From Turnera subulata (taxonomy: Eukaryota > Streptophyta > Magnoliopsida > Malpighiales > Passifloraceae), in contig JAKUCV010000854.1 of the NCBI GenBank assembly GCA_028386065.3, forward strand, positions 62,001 to 126,000: a stretch of 64,000 bases of DNA. Reading direction: 5' to 3'. Below, piece after piece: positions 42,660 through 54,400 of the stretch. Within the stretch, counting starts at the first letter, position 1. Every line of letters starts with the position of its first letter. The position numbers and the translations under genes are program-made. Under the pieces are notes generated by a model. It did no database searches. It saw only the letters and a program-made list of their open reading frames with translations, and was not told the DNA's origin.

Positions 42660-43340
42660 AAGCGGTTAGCCATATATTCAATGGTGGAAATGGCAAATAA
42701 ACCAACCCACATTGAACAGGCCAGACCTTCGCTTTGAGAGAGTAATCAACTTATTATCTTCTTTATCAATATTCTCCATATATATCATTTGCTTCTCCTT
42801 GATTGTTTCGAAACTATTTCGAAAAGATATGACGGTGAAAAGACTTTCACCTAAAAGAGAAGAGTCGTATAGAAAAAAAGGTAAGGGATAGGTACATAAG
42901 ATAAGATGCATCTTTGACTGAATGTATAAATAGTTGAATAACTCCACTAAATAAATACTCTAAAACAATTTATGTATTATATCAAGTTGATTTTCTTTCC
43001 ATATAATGCAGCATTACTTTTATAATGACCCAATTTCTATTTTGTAATTAAATCTCCTTAATCACCTATTGAAGATAGAGAGAGATTAGTTTTGATCATG
43101 ATTTACTTTTTAAATCACTAATTAGAAAGATTAGTCGTGTTATTTAGGAATTATTTAGCGACGTCATTGCTTATCTATTCTACTAGTCGTACGTGCATTA
43201 TTCACGAGTTGTTTGGTTACGTCATTGTTTATCTAATCATACCCTTATAATAATACTAACACTAAATATTTAACAGTTTAAACATGAAATGTAATAGTGT
43301 CTTGCCTAAGTAATACACTCTCCTGTAGAATAACACCTAT
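42660..43340. repeat. Second copy of dispersed repeat X (without SINE and LINE)
   Basis: Aligns loosely with about 230-990 and 11273-11480. Its uninterrupted run through the places where the SINE (near 43006) and LINE-1 (near 43100) sit in the other copy supports both insertions. No gene. Confidence 0.55.
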
Positions 43341-43515
43341 TTGAATTGTGTAAACATCCAATTTTTTACCGTTAAATTAATTAAATTAAGTGTATTAAGT
43401 TTGTTGTGCAGTCGAAAGTAATTTTAAATGGACTTTTGTGCCTTTAATTAATTTAATGCTGATGTACAAGTGAGATCCAAGCAATATGATGATACGAGAT
43501 ATTTTTTTAATATAT

Positions 43516-43740
43516 TTTTGTGGAATTAAATTCCTAGGAGCTTTTTTTCTCTTTTAAGGTTAATTAGAAAGAAATTTTTATTTAATATTTTAGGTAATGC
43601 TCACGTTTGTTTAAAGGTAGAAATTAAGCCAAGATTTATTCTAGTAATCGTAATTTGTTCAATTTACCAAAAAAAACACAGAATCTAATACATAACTGGT
43701 TCAAAGTTTACTGATTCACCCCCATCATTGCCAACCTCTA
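43516..43740. repeat. Local repeat A, related to 43954-44131 and 50926-51130
   Basis: The text from TTTTGTGGAATTAAATTCCTA through CTTTTAAGGTTAATTAGAAAG to CCCCCATCATTGCCAACCTCTAA recurs 438 bp downstream (43954, interrupted at 44136 and resuming at 45930) and again from 50926. It makes the first of three copies. The 43741-43953 spacer is plain AT-rich DNA. Confidence 0.85.
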
Positions 43741-44136
43741 AATTATATATTTAATAATGAAGTTAATTCTTTTAATTTGCTCCCTCTTAATAGACTACAT
43801 GTCATTCAATAGTGTATGACGTATCACTCATTATTTGTTATTATTAATATAATATTAAACAAGGGTATTTTAGTTTTTCAATTTGGAAAGGTCTTGCTAT
43901 TATTGATACTATATAGAGTATTGATATAGTTATAGATATAGACAAAGATATAATTTTGTGGAATTAAATTCCTATGAGCTTTTTTTTTCTCTTTTAAGGT
44001 TAATTAGAAAGAAATTTTTATTTAATATTTTAGGTAATGCTCATGTTTGTTTAAAGGTAGAAATTAAGCCTAGATTTATTCTAATAATTGTAATTTGTTC
44101 AATTTACCAAAAAAACACAGAATCTAGTACATAAGT

Positions 44137-45924
44137 TGTAGAATATAAGAAATTCACTCAACATACAAACTTTATTATTTAATTTGAAACTTAGGCGACA
44201 CCTCGGTGCCCCTCACGGTAGCCACACTCACAACTCTTAATGTGCTACACATAATAATAAAACCCTGACATATCTAATTATAACAGACTCTGACTTAACG
44301 GACAAAACTGACTCTTAAACCGTACCGGACTTGGACTCTTAAAACCCAATAATATAAAGACTGTTAAATTCAAACTAATTAGGCTTAGTTTAATACCCAA
44401 CAATGTCTCCCTTAAACTAAGCATACAATACAAACATGATTCTACCCAATGCCATCAATCGCAAGTATCTTCAGTGCCATTGTTGTTGCAGTGACTAACT
44501 CGAACATTACTTCGAACAGTAACTTCTTCCTTGAATCGAACCAAACCTTCAGCTTCACCTCCTTTCCATATCTCATGCTTTGTTTCAAATGCTTATTCTA
44601 TGTTTCAACTTGCTTGCCAAATAAATCTTGTATGGTCTTCCATCCTTCACTATTACCAAGGACACTCTCCCATTCTTTGTTGCTTCCAAGAACACTCTTA
44701 ACAAAGTTGCTTATAAAAATATTGTTCACATCCTTGGTTAAGAAAAATTGATCCACACCAATAAAATTAATTTTCTCACCATAGATAAAATTAATTACTT
44801 CAACTTCCTTCCCTTCAGCTTCTTTTTGCTTTCTCTCCTTTTTTTGTTCAAGCTTTGCCAATTTGTCTCCCTTGAACAAAGAATCTTCTGCAAAAATCTT
44901 CTCTTCCACTTGTTCAACTACTTGTTCACCTTCATTGTCTCCCTCAAAAGAAAGATTATTTTCTTGAACCACGAACTCTTCTTTTTCCTCCTCCTGAGAA
45001 AATAATTCTTCAACCTTGATTCTTGACAATCTATAGCATTCACCATGAAACTTGGAATCTTGACTATAATCGGACAGTGATAAATTTTCCACCTCAATTT
45101 TTCCGAGTCTTCTAGTTTCATCAGAAAATTTGTCCTCTATGTCGCAACTAGTCAATGTCACAGAACCACAAGAACTACTAACTCCAGGCATTACCAATTT
45201 AGCAAAGACTTAATTGCAATCGCCATGTTGAATAGCACACAAAACACACCTGTTGCTCAATTTTTTTAGGCAACGAAATCAGCAGAGCTCCAACCAACGC
45301 AATTCCCATTTTTTTTTTCACCAACAACAATTTCTTTTAAACTCGACGACTATCCGTGCACGAACAGAGCCTTCTTGGCTCACCACAAACAGTTTAATCT
45401 CCACGACTATCCTTCCACGACTATCTCCTTTTTTTTTCTTGGACGCACACACTGTTTTTTCTACTTCCTCCAAAATAATGCACCACAATTTCTTTGCTTG
45501 CCCAACTTCTTTTTTTTCACGAACACAACTTTTCTTTTCCCACAAATTTTTCAACCGAACGCAGAGTTTTTTTTTTTTTGCTCAAACACTCAAACACAAA
45601 CACCACCTGAAAACACTCTAACACGATATTTTTTGTTCCGCATGCAGCTCTCGTAGAATATAGAATATAAGAAATTCACTCAACACACAAACTTTATTAT
45701 ATAATTTGAAATCTAGGCGACACCTCGGTGCCCCTCACGGGAGCCACACTCACAATTCTTATTGTGCTACACATAATAATAAAACCCTGACATATCTATT
45801 TATAACAGACTCTGACTTAACGGAAAAAACTGACTCTTAAACCGTACCGGACTTGGACTCTTAAAACTCAATAATATAAAGACTCTTAAACCCAAACTAA
45901 TTAGGCTTAGTTTAATACCCAACA
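44137..45924 (-). mobile_element. Short non-autonomous LTR retrotransposon (TRIM/TR-GAG-like)
   Basis: Direct repeats of about 266 bp (44137-44402 and about 45654-45924) begin TGTAGAATATAAG and end ACCCAACA, flanked by the perfect TSD TAAGT (44132-44136 and 45925-45929). A polypurine tract (AAGGGAGACAT on the - strand, 44403-44413) beside the left LTR gives the - orientation. The right LTR edge is altered by a small duplication of GAATATA, and the primer-binding site after it is degenerate (AGAGCTGC remains). The interior has only one unusual acidic frame and no pol. Confidence 0.88.
44598..45197 (-). CDS. Acidic Glu/Lys-rich protein of the short LTR element, unknown function
   Basis: A 199-residue frame on the sense strand of the element, from MVMPGVSSSCGS. 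Residues 60-145 are Glu/Lys/Val-rich (QEEEKEEF, EQVVEQVEEK, LEQKKERKQKEAEGKEVE) with coiled-coil potential. The C-terminal part (FLTKDVNNIFISNFVKSVLG, EWESVLGNSEGWKTIQDLF) is less biased and could be a small folded domain. No zinc knuckle, protease or RT motif. I do not recognise the family; it might be a divergent gag-like protein, or a chance frame. An uninterrupted frame of this length on the sense strand is modest evidence that it is real. Confidence 0.45.
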   Translation of the reverse strand: MVMPGVSSSCGSVTLTSCDIEDKFSDETRRLGKIEVENLSLSDYSQDSKFHGECYRLSRIKVEELFSQEEEKEEFVVQENNLSFEGDNEGEQVVEQVEEKIFAEDSLFKGDKLAKLEQKKERKQKEAEGKEVEVINFIYGEKINFIGVDQFFLTKDVNNIFISNFVKSVLGSNKEWESVLGNSEGWKTIQDLFGKQVET

Positions 45925-45929
45925 TAAGT

Positions 45930-46597
45930 GGTTCATGGTTTATTGATTCACCCCCATCATTGCCAACCTCTAACCTCTACTATCACTGTCGTCGTGAGGG
46001 TTGTTATTACTTCTTTTGCCTTTGAAGTTCTAAAACTACAATTTTTTAGAAAACTTGAACATCAGATTTAATTGTAATCTGCTTTTATTTGACCCCAATA
46101 GAATAATTTTTTGAGCTATTGTCACCGTACGCTTGAGTAAACTCCATTGAAGTCTGTTTAGTGACGCATAATTAAGCTCCAAGGTAAAAATTCTGCTTGG
46201 TCCCTAATCTACGAATTTGTATTTATACACAACATCGTTCCATGGAGGCGAAACCTCCTCCCTACAAATAATTGCAAGAATTGAAAAAAATACAAGAAGG
46301 GTTTTAAATGTTTCCTGTATAGTTTGTTCGTCTCTAAAACATCAAGATAATTAGATATGTCGGAGTCATGTTTGAAATCCTAAAACCCATCCATTCCTTG
46401 TCCGGAACTTTATAACACACATATACACAAAATCCTAAGAAAGTAAAATTAGTAAAAGTATCTGTTGGAATTATGAACTAATTAAGTGGAGGGAATAAAA
46501 GCAATTCATATTATCTATCCATTGGTCATATTTTCTATGCAATTACGAACTTAGTTGCATAGAAAATCTGAATACCAATTAGAAAAGGAGATATAGA
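45930..46597. other. AT-rich DNA of duplication unit 1 next to the Gypsy-2 LTR
   Basis: No gene. It is the continuation of 43975-44131 past the small LTR element and is nearly identical to 51075-51781. It ends in AGATATAGA directly before the LTR. Confidence 0.75.
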
Positions 46598-48245
46598 TGT
46601 GAGAACCCAGCTCAAAATCATTTGGGTCACCTCACCTTTTCCTTTATACTTTCTTTTTAACCGACACTCGATATTTTTGAGTCTCCACTCGAAATTTTAT
46701 TATAGGACAAAATTCTGGAAAAACCTTTCCTTGAATCCCAATGACTCCATTTAAGCAACCGGTTAGCGAACCAAAGATATTGAGCCTGAGGGTTCGTCAC
46801 GGATAGGAAGGTGTTAGACACCCATCCCTGTTGAGGTGAAATTTTGTGCAATTGAAGAAAATATGTATGCCTTGTGAAAGTGTGTGCAAGGTGTGGAAAC
46901 AAATCACAAAATAATAAAATAAAATTTGGACAAAAGGGAAAAATAAAATAATTATGCTTGAGTCTCCACCACTAGAGACCACCTACGTACCCCAGCGACC
47001 GGGTTCAAAGCCCACGTATTTCTTGTTGTAACATCATAACAATCACATCATCAAAAACATCAACAGATCATCAAGCAAATAATAAAATCTAAGGGGTTTA
47101 GGAATAACTCTTGTAGACATCTTCTAGCTCCTTTGATTGGATTGTATTCTCCACCCACCTTCTTCCCACTCCTTAGCTCAATTGTTAACCCCTTCTTGAT
47201 CTACCCTTGCTAGAATATTGTTGATGTTTCCCACGAAATTCCTCCAGAGTTTCTGCTTAAAAAAAGATTTCTAGGCTTGGAGATGTAGAGTTTCTCCAAG
47301 CAACAAAGCTTATGGGAATTCTGTGTAAAATGAGAGAATGATCCCTTGAAATGTGAATGGGTGACCCTATTTATAGTGTTCTGGGGAGTGTAGGGGCGTG
47401 GATCTGCTTAATGACCAAGGTCTCAACCGAAAAACTTTGCCAAAAGCGTGTAGAATCAAATTAGGGGCGAAATCGGAGAAAATCGGGCGTTTCTGGGCAC
47501 CATGACCGCCATGGCCGGCGGTCATTGGCTGGATGGCCGACAGGCCCCGCGGTCATCTATGGATGGCCGCCGGGACCTGGCGGTTGTCCCGCTATGACCG
47601 CCCGGCCCTTCCGTGTTCCCCCGTTCTTTCCTTTTTTGCTCTCGGCTTCCCCTAATTCCTCCCTGATTTTAATTCAACCGCAAAATAAACTCCTAATTAA
47701 TCCAGAATCACCTCTTTTCTTGATTATTACTCCTCCGAATCATCACCTAATTGATTGACACACATTAAATCCCCATTTTATGCGCAAATCATACCAAAAA
47801 CACATTTCCCATTAAAAGATAATTTAACTCTGATTTTCCACGAAAATCAAAGCTAAAATTAGTCTGCAAGTAATGTGTTTATGGACTGATCAACTCTGGA
47901 AAGTCCACAATCCACTAACTTAGGCCCTCCAATTTATCCTTAACCAAAAAATAAATTATCTCAATATAATTGGGTAAAAACAAACAAGAAAGCCCAAAAT
48001 AAATGAAATAAGACAAATATCTTGATGAATTAGACTTTAACATATTTTTTTCCTAAAATTAAATCATCTCAATAATCCTAAGGTTCAAATATATAAATTC
48101 TTAATTCATAAAATATGTACATTCTAAAATAAATTCTAAATATGCCTTAGCGAAAGGCCAAATCATCTCATTAATCTTGTAGTTAGAGCATACTCAAAAC
48201 TTAAATTAGAAGAATATTTGTGGGTCAAATTTGGCTGTTCACAGA
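46598..48245 (-). repeat. Gypsy-2 3' LTR (left)
   Basis: A 1648-bp LTR, TGTGAGAACCC ... TGTTCACA. A purine tract on the - strand (GAGGGGCATC, 48246-48255) beside its right edge marks it as the 3' LTR of a - strand element. On the - strand a TATA box (CACTATAAATAGGG, 47367-47380) lies below a GACCGCC module (47502-47605). A conserved block containing CCTACGTACCC and ACCGGG lies at about 46980-47022. Confidence 0.88.
47367..47605 (-). promoter_or_regulatory. Gypsy-2 LTR promoter: GACCGCC module and TATA box
   Basis: Seven or more GACCGCC/GGCGGTC/GGCCGCC-type words lie between 47605 and 47502. ACTATAAATAGGG follows about 125 bp downstream on the - strand. Layout and TATA text match Gypsy-1. Confidence 0.68.
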
Positions 48246-49560
48246 TGCCCCTCGGTGATGAGTCCTTAGAAACCAAGGACGAAACAGCACAAGAAGGAAC
48301 AACCAAATTTGTACGAATTGATGTGAATGGTGTATGTTAATGGTTGGAGCACCCCATGCTCCACTTCAGGAATCATCTCATCCTGAAGGTTGTGATTACC
48401 GGGAATCATCTCATCCCATGGTTTTGCGAGAATCGGGTTCTCGGCTTATAGGAATCATCTCATCCCAAGGTTTTTAAGGATTTATCGCCCTCCTTAAGGG
48501 ACTCGGTTTGTTTGTGACAGAATCATCTCATCTATTGGGTCGTCAACAGAGAATCATTTCATCTTTGCTAACTAGGGATTTTATCGTACTCCCTGGGTAC
48601 TCTGTGTTTTTGATTTGGTTGTCGAGAGTCATCCCATCCTAGAGTTTGTGAGGACCGGGTCCTCGGCCTTGTGGAAATCATCTCATCCCATGGTTTGTAT
48701 GAATTAGGTCCTCGGCTTTGTGGGAATCATCTCACCCCATGGTCTGCGAGAACTGGGTTCTCGGCTTTGTGTTTGCGGGGACTAGGCCCTAGGTTTTGGT
48801 TTGTGTCTCAAGGTTTGCGGGAACTGGGTCCCAGCTTCTGGATATCTCAACTCTGGTTCCCCTCAAATTTGGATTCCCTCAATGTTTTCTCTCATCTGGG
48901 TTCTGTCATCTCATGGTCTTCGCGTATTGGGTCCCGGCTTTGGGTTTGCTCTCCTCCTTTGTTTTCCCCCACATCTGGTTTGTCTCTTTCCTGGTTTCCC
49001 TCATGTCTGGGTTTGCTCACATCTGGGCTTGCTTCTCTCCTGGTTCCCCTTATAACTTGTTTGTCTCACTTCCCTATAGGCTTGCTCTCATCTTGTTCTC
49101 TCATTTCTGGTTTCCATCAAGGTTTTCTCTCACAGCTGGTTTCCCTCATCGTCTAACTGGTTTTTAGAAAATGTGTCACTCCTGCGGTTTAGGTGTGTCT
49201 ATGGCTCATGCCTCTCATGTTTTCGATTTCCCTTGTGGGTTTGAAGGAGATGGGGTGTGTCGTGCCCTTTGCTTAAATGTGGGCACACCATGCCCCTGGT
49301 TTGATTTTCTCGAGATGAGGCATGCTGCCCCCACCATCATCTAATTGCAATTTTGGAGAAGGGGGCTTAGTGTGCCCCCTGCTTCACAATCGTCCTGGGT
49401 GTCCCACTCCACCATCAAACAGGTTTTTGTCAATAAAATCAAGTAAATGGGCTCATCGTGCCCATGGAAGTTCAGGAATCAAGATGGGGTATCATGTCCC
49501 TGGAAATTAATCAAAGTGGGATGCGGTGCCCCTAATCCCGGGTTAGTAGAAAATTAATGT
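48246..49560. repeat. Degenerate tandem array in the 3' internal region of Gypsy-2
   Basis: At 48360-48760 a unit of about 45-60 bp recurs with the words GGAATCATCTCATCCCATGG and GAGAACTGGGTTCTCGGC. From 48840 to 49165 it grades into GGTTTCCCTCATGTCTGG-type words, then to CGTGCCCCTGG-type words at 49260-49520. The translations that look long here are Ser/Leu-rich and arise from the repeat. The same array is at 61640-62800. Confidence 0.8.
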
Positions 49561-49740
49561 TCAGCAAATCCCATGAGCAATCACCCAATTCAAGCAACAA
49601 TTCTTATTATTTTTTTCTTGACATGAAATTCTAATTATTCGGGACTCAAAAATATGCATATAGGGAATTTATTTCGGAGGAAAAGTCGTTCTGGGGCGCA
49701 AGGCCCGCGAAAAATTGAGGAAGGGCTCAAAAGGGCTAGG

Positions 49741-49870
49741 TGGCGGCCATTTTGGGGAAGCCAAGGTCGGCGGTCATGTGGGGATGCCCGCCAAGGTTGG
49801 GCGGTCTTCCCGCCATGACCGCCGACCATGTGTCGGCTTTAAAGCCCCTCCTTTCCCTCTCTCTCTTCTC
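49741..49870 (+). promoter_or_regulatory. GACCGCC module and pyrimidine patch before the antisense gene of Gypsy-2
   Basis: GGCGGCC, GGCGGTCAT, GCCCGCC, GGCGGTC, ATGACCGCC words occupy 49741-49826. A CTTTAAAG and a CT-rich Y patch (49849-49868) follow, then the ATG at 49976. The layout, not a tested activity, suggests a rightward promoter. Confidence 0.55.
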
Positions 49871-49975
49871 ATTCCACCCAAAACACCCCCAAGCACCCAA
49901 GCCTCTCAATTCTCTCCTCCCTTATTATTCTCCAAATACTCGAAAATCCATCCCAAGCTCTCCTACTCCTCATCC

Positions 49976-50925
49976 ATGGCATCATCACCGTCTAATCTTC
50001 CGAAATCGAGGGAAGAATCCATGAAGAAATACCGTTCAAAATCCAATCCGGAGAAAAATATGGGGTTTTGTTGAAATCTCCTAGTGGGCACATTTCCACT
50101 CAACTCCCCAAGGTCCCAGAAAGTGACTTTTACCAACTAAAACCCATGAAATCTTGATTTTGCTTCAAATTCGAGTTCATGCCCATATGCCCCTTAAATT
50201 CGAATTTGTATGGTGCATGTTGTGTTTGATTGTTTAGGAGCTCTCCTAAGATGCCTATTATGCTTTCCCATATGCTTATTTCATGAATTAAACACAAGAA
50301 ATCACAAATTGAGGTTTTGCCCAAATTGGGGTTTAGGGTTCTTGACGAAATTTGAGGATTCTGAATGATTTAGGTGTTGTTTGGATGTTATGAGTGCATA
50401 GAATCATTTTTGGGTGGATGGGTATTGATGGGCTTGTCTCAATGCTGGCCAATTTCGGACTTTGTCTGAGCGGGTTTTGTGATTTTCTTGTGTTTTGACT
50501 CGTAAATAAAACCATGTTTTGATGCTGAAAAGCATGATGCAAGTATGTAATCCCATCCCCATGATGCATGTCTTGATGTATGTGGTCTTGGTTTGATTTT
50601 GCCGAGCCCGAGTTGGCATGAGTGTTAACTTCTTTTGGTATATCTACACAGGACCTGAAGGAAAGGCAGTGGAGCCATGCCGGGCTAATACCCGTTATCT
50701 CGTCCTCACCCATGTGAAGAAGAACAAGCCCGTCCAAGAAATCATCAAGAGAGGGGTATTGTGGGATATTTTTAGCACTTTTCGAGGGGATAAGGTTGAC
50801 TTGCAGGCGGTGTCGGCCCTAGGCGAGAGGTGGTGGGACACCACCAACAGTTTTCATTTTGCCTGTGGAGAGATGATGATGACTCCTTTGGATTTTTCTC
50901 ACATTACTGAGTTAGTATTAGTATG
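49976..50925 (+). pseudogene. 5' part of an antisense plant mobile domain (PMD) gene in Gypsy-2
   Basis: Exon 1 starts at ATG 49976 with MASSPSNLPKSREESMKKYRSK and is open to 50074. A long intron appears to end at ACACAG (50651). Exon 2 (50652 on) reads LTHVKKNKPVQEIIKRGVLWDIFS, then ERWWDTTNSFHFACGEMMMTPLDFSHIT, the hallmark N-terminal block of the plant mobile domain. The gene is cut at about 50910-50925 by the duplication junction. PMD proteins occur in plant transposons and in host genes; host members in Arabidopsis (MAIN and MAIL1) affect transposon silencing. Here the gene opposes the LTR transcript. Confidence 0.75.
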
Positions 50926-52379
50926 TGAGCTTTTTTTTCTCTTTTAAGGTTAACTGGAAAGAAATTTTTATTTAATACATTAGGTAATGCTCATGTTTGT
51001 TTAAAAGTAGAAATTAAGCCTAGATTTATTCTAATAATCGTAATTTGTTCCAATTACCAAAAAAACACAGAATCTAATACATAACTGGTTCATGGTTTAT
51101 TGATTCACCCCCATCATTGCCAATCTCTACTATCACTGTCGTCGTGAGGGTTGTTATTACTTCTTTTGCCTTTGAAGTTTTAGAACTACAATTTTTTAGA
51201 CAACTTGAACATCGGATTTAATTGTAATCTGCGTTTATTTTGACCACAATAGAATAATTTTTTGAGCTATTGTCACCGTACGCTTGAGTAAACTCCACTG
51301 ATGTCTGTTTAGTGACGCATAATTAAGCTCCAAGGTAAAAAATTCTGCTTGGTCTCTATTCTACCAATTTGTATATATACACACAATATCGTTCCATGGA
51401 GGCGACTCCTCCTCCCTACAAATAATTGCAAGAACCGTAAAAAATTCGAGAAGGGTTTTAAATTTTTTCTGTATAGTTTGTTGTCTCTAAAAGATCAAGA
51501 TAATTAGATATGTCGGAGTCATGTTTGAAATCCTAAAACCCATCCTTTCCTTGTCCGCAACTTTATAAAACACATATACACAAAATCAAGAAAGTAAAAT
51601 TAGTAAAAATATCTGTTGGAATTACGAACTAATTAAGTGGAGGGAATAAAAGCTATTCATATTATCTATCCATTGGTCATATTTTCTATGCAATTACAAA
51701 CTTTTTTTTTTTTAGGATAAATGCAATTACGAACTTAGTTGCATAGTAAATGTGAATACAAATTAGAAAAGTAGATATAGATGTGATGAAACGCCCCGAC
51801 CCGTATTTACCGTACACAGTAAACACGTGTTGGAACTGTGACGATCCAACCAAAACAAGCCCAGCATACAGTGTATACAACAGAAACCCGGGCTCAACAG
51901 CCCAAATTTAAAACATCAATAATAAGTAAACCGGCCCAATGACCCAATAATATCAATAAACTGCACAGCGGAAGACTTAATAACTCACAAAAAAAACTGT
52001 ATGCGACATAGATGCAAACTATGGATCCAAGCCCTGTCCAAGGGATAACGCCGCAGCCTGTCTGGAATGCATCAAACCTGTACCACAAATAACTCAACCT
52101 ACGGGATGAAAACCCGCAGGTGAGGGGTGAGTCAGAAGTGCTTACCGACGAAGGATAGAGAATCAATATGCACACTATAAATACTCAAGGTCAAAACAGT
52201 AATAACAGCCAAATATATACCAAAACAAAAGACTCGACCCAAAACCGGTCCAAGACCAAAAAGACTCAAATAAAATCCAATTTTCTAGTTTTATCTTTCC
52301 GGGCCCCGTCACGGATAAGCTAGAGGTCAGACCTGCTTGTCAACATATTCCGGGTGCCAGACTAAAACTAGAGAACCCA

Positions 52380-52790
52380 GGGATCGACATCCCAAAAATT
52401 CAAACCCAGGGATAGACATCCCAAAAAATAGTCACGGGATAGACATCCCAAGCATAGACATGCTTATCACAAGTAACCCAGGTCATGGCCACCACGAAAC
52501 AGTCTTAAACCATCTAGTCTTACCACTACTTATCACGTGACAATTATATTATCATCAAAACCAAATCTCAAGGATCAACATCCCTAGCCAAAATACCGGG
52601 ATAGACATCCCTATCCAAAATCAAGGATCGACATCCTTATCACAATTTATTATTTAATCCATTACACTTTATACCAAAAAGACACAGTGATAAATATCCA
52701 AAAACTCAATGTACGGGGATAAACATCCCAAAACCAAATCATGGGGATAAACATCCCAAAATCAAATCATGGCACTGGGACTAACATCCC
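52380..52790. repeat. Cluster of GGGATnnACATCCC inverted repeats (left LARD LTR)
   Basis: Exact or near-exact 14-nt units start at 52380, 52409, 52436, 52570, 52598, 52623, 52716, 52744 and 52777. GGGAT and ATCCC form the stem; the four loop bases vary (CGAC, AGAC, CAAC, AAAC, CTAAC-type). A sister hairpin, AGCATAGACATGCT, lies at 52451. Where one arm changes (AGGAT) the other may follow (ATCCT). Confidence 0.9.
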
Positions 52791-53704
52791 GAATCAAATC
52801 ACAGCAAATGTAACACTCAACAGGGCAACAATCATCAAACACAATAACCGAGTAATACAGGCACATAATGATGGAAATCCATCCTCACCTTGGCCGATTA
52901 CTCAACTCCGGAAACAATGACCGGTACCAAGGCCGGCTCCTCTGGAAACTGCCCGATATCTGAACCTATACAACAAAACAATATATACACATAAACGCAC
53001 ATAATCGGTATGCTATGATGCCAAAACTGCGAAATAGCCCATCCCGGTTCATATCCTTTATTTCCATCTTTTACCGAAAATATATCGTATGCATATAAGG
53101 TTACAAAAAAATATTTCCAAAACTATTAAATCAAAACATTTCATAAAATAATATAATTTTTCCAAAATAATAATTAACATAATTTTTTTTAAAATTATAA
53201 GATTTGTATATATTTTCCATAATATTTCCATAAAAATTATTATACTTTCCAAAATATAATTTCCACGTATTATTATCTTTAGAAAACTCCATTTCCAGAA
53301 AGTATATTCACATAAACTTATTTTCTGAAAATAAATACGAATTTATAAGTACACATATATATTTCCAAACATAAAATACTTTTCCAAACAATTACATTAT
53401 CAAAATAATTATATATTTCAGAATTATAAATCGTGTGTACCATATATATATTTCAAAAGTTAATTACCATAATTTTCCAGAAAATTAATAACGTATTTAT
53501 AATTCCCAGAATATATATATAAAATATTTATCTTTTTCCTAATTATATATAGTAACATTTTTTTCAAAAAAAAACATAATTATCAAGGTATATATACACA
53601 TACATTTTTCCCTAAAACCATAAATCATACTTTCTATATTTTTCTCAAAGCGAATATATATATATATATTTGAAAATTAAATTCCAGAATAATTATATAA
53701 ACAG

Positions 53705-53741
<37 letters not shown>

Positions 53742-54144
53742 AAAAATTAAAACAACCCAACCCGGCAACCCAGGAGGTCGCGACCCGGACACAACCCGAC
53801 CAGCACAACGGGTCCTCACCTAGCAGCGGCGGTCGGCGGCGCGACGCAGCGCGGGGAAGGTGTCGCGAGGCGCGGCGTGAGGCATCGACTCCACAGGCGG
53901 TGGAAACCCGGGCACGAAGGCGCTGGAGGCTGAGCAGGCGCGGAGGAAGACGGATCTGCGGGTTTCGCCGCGGGTCAACGGCGCGTTACGGCGCTCCGGT
54001 GGACGGAAGGCGACGGAGGCAGCGGGGCTGAGCTCGCGACGGCACGGCGAGCGTGCTTCTGGTGTCGGTGTCATGCACGGCTGACCGGAGCTCTTCGAGG
54101 TGAACAGTAACCGAGGAGAGGATCCGGGTGACGCACTGTTCACG

Positions 54145-54400
54145 TTATTTTTTTTTCTTTTTCTTTCTTTTTCTATTTTCCTCTTTTTCTTTTTTTTTTC
54201 CTATTTTTCGATTTTCCTTTTTTTTTCTTCTGTTTTTTTTCTTTCCTCTCTGTTTTTTTTTTCTGTTTTTCTGTTTTTTTCTTTTTTTTCTTTTTTTTTT
54301 CTTTTTTCTCTCTTTTTTTTATTCTTTTTTCTTCTCTCTTTTTTCTTCTCTCTTTTTCTTTTTCTTCTCCTCTTCCCCTCTTCCCCTGGTTTCCTCTTCT
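54145..54400. repeat. Pyrimidine tract (left LARD LTR)
   Basis: About 255 bp that is almost entirely T and C on the + strand; the right LTR has a similar tract of about 215 bp (59390-59612). All open frames of Phe/Leu/Ser or Lys/Arg/Glu here are artefacts of it. Confidence 0.9.

Larger units (their letters stand above)
43975..50925. repeat. Tandem segmental duplication, unit 1
   Basis: Unit 1 contains, in order, AT-rich unique-looking DNA (43975-46597, interrupted by the small LTR element 44137-45924), the Gypsy-2 LTR (46598-48245), its internal region and antisense PMD gene start, ending inside the PMD exon. Unit 2 restarts at 50926 with the same AT-rich DNA. The junction is TGAGCTTTTTTTT at 43975 and 50926. 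By eye the matching AT-rich parts are roughly 95 % identical. Confidence 0.85.

Noticed and set aside
43741..43953. Separate promoter or small gene between repeat copies
   Set aside because: Plain AT-rich DNA with a TATAGATATAGATATAG-type simple run; no frame or motif.
48671..49167. 161-residue and overlapping frames
   Set aside because: They run through a degenerate minisatellite; open frames arise from repeat periodicity.
53820..54143. 107-residue Arg/Pro/Ala-rich frame on - strand in the LARD LTR (also 59071-59319)
   Set aside because: GC-rich block in an LTR, length differs between the two LTRs, no motif; I treat it as chance.
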